From assembly GCA_028455995.1 (NCBI GenBank), contig JABELC010000007.1, positions 1,623,501-1,687,500 on the forward strand: a stretch of DNA of 64,000 bases. The letters are read 5' to 3'. Shown here piece after piece: positions 63,701 through 64,000 of this stretch (its first letter is position 1; every line of letters begins with the position of its first letter). Origin of the DNA: Scleromitrula shiraiana. Lineage: Eukaryota; Ascomycota; Leotiomycetes; Helotiales; Sclerotiniaceae. The translations under genes were made by a program, and so were the position numbers. The notes under the pieces were generated by a model, which saw only the letters and a program-made list of their open reading frames with translations, did not search any database and was not told where the DNA came from.

Positions 63701-64000
63701 AATATAAATATTATATAAAGTTATATATTAAATGTGTTCTTTGAACTAAATATATTAATAATCTAAAAATATATACAAAAATAGATTAATTAAAATTATA
63801 TTAAAAAGGTTATAGTTTTAAATTGATATATAAAAATTATAATAAAATAAAGAATTATCAAAAAAAATTATATTTATATTTATATAAAATGTTTAATTAT
63901 TATAAAGAATATATTATATACTAAATTTATATTAATGTTTTATTTTTAACTATATTATGAACATATTAATTATAATATTTGAATTTATTAAAAATTAAAA
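51722..64000. repeat. Gene-free AT-rich block of further decayed repeats
   Basis: No protein gene or RNA gene is recognisable. Internal repetition exists: 55260-55395 resembles 56770-56930 (both contain GATAATTTTATATAGTYAATGATTGAAA), and 54270-54360 resembles 62200-62310. A perfect ~60-bp duplication is seen at about 60070-60190. Rare less decayed islands stand at about 54127-54175 (CACTCCCTCGGATCAATCCG), 56795-56920 and 61132-61185 (CAGCGGCAGACTCAAGAAG). The open frame at 62941-63135 is low-complexity. The block runs off the right edge. Confidence 0.75.

Noticed and set aside
33679..64000. AT-rich block as inserted mitochondrial DNA
   Set aside because: No mitochondrial gene, tRNA or rRNA remnant is visible. 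The block instead contains LTR and TIR repeats with transition-type decay.

Overview
The window is nuclear DNA of a filamentous ascomycete. Genes have several short spliceosomal introns (mostly 47-130 nt, GT-AG with CTAAC/CTGAT-like branch sites), and the protein set is fungal (Aurora/Ark1, TIP41, Atp23, Pro1, NCS1 permease, siderophore MFS transporter, BTB proteins). Repeats carry C-to-T and G-to-A decay typical of repeat-induced point mutation (RIP). The flavour is Leotiomycetes, Sclerotiniaceae-like; that placement is my inference, not a database result.

Layout. 1-33 kb is a gene-bearing segment. In order: 5' part of a coiled-coil gene, probably kinesin-14 (-, cut by the left edge); LOA1/VPS66-type acyltransferase (+); BTB protein (-); secreted-type RNase T2 (+); a paralogous BTB protein (-); an AT-rich island; rhomboid protease (+); siderophore-type MFS transporter (-); NCS1 permease (+); a decayed TPR-SET gene (+); a 5'-truncated P450 (+); a decayed tyrosinase (-); TIP41 (-) divergent from Aurora kinase (+); Atp23 (-) divergent from glutamate 5-kinase Pro1 (+). 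I rebuilt the exon structures by hand from reading frame and splice signals; exon coordinates are in each entry.

From about 33.7 kb to the right edge (64 kb) there is no gene. It is a block of extremely AT-rich, RIP-degraded repeats. Inside it I can resolve four copies of a 160-bp LTR: three forward at 37.5, 44.9 and 51.6 kb, one inverted at 33.7 kb. Between them lie two directly repeated ~5.7 kb internal regions and one inverted partial copy. One ~1 kb TA-flanked terminal-inverted-repeat element is nested in the second internal copy. The same TIR family sits between atp23 and pro1, and a partial copy lies at 10.8-11.4 kb. A perfect (TAA)86 microsatellite stands at the border between pro1 and the AT-rich block.

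How things fit. The conserved genes look intact and unrelated to one another. The 20-26 kb stretch holds three damaged accessory genes in a row (SET, P450, tyrosinase), suggesting local loss of function. The siderophore transporter has a perfect extended GATA site (ATCTGATAA) upstream, consistent with iron repression. I found no tRNA, rRNA, CRISPR array or new defence-like system; the most informative structures are the nested repeats and the decaying gene patch.
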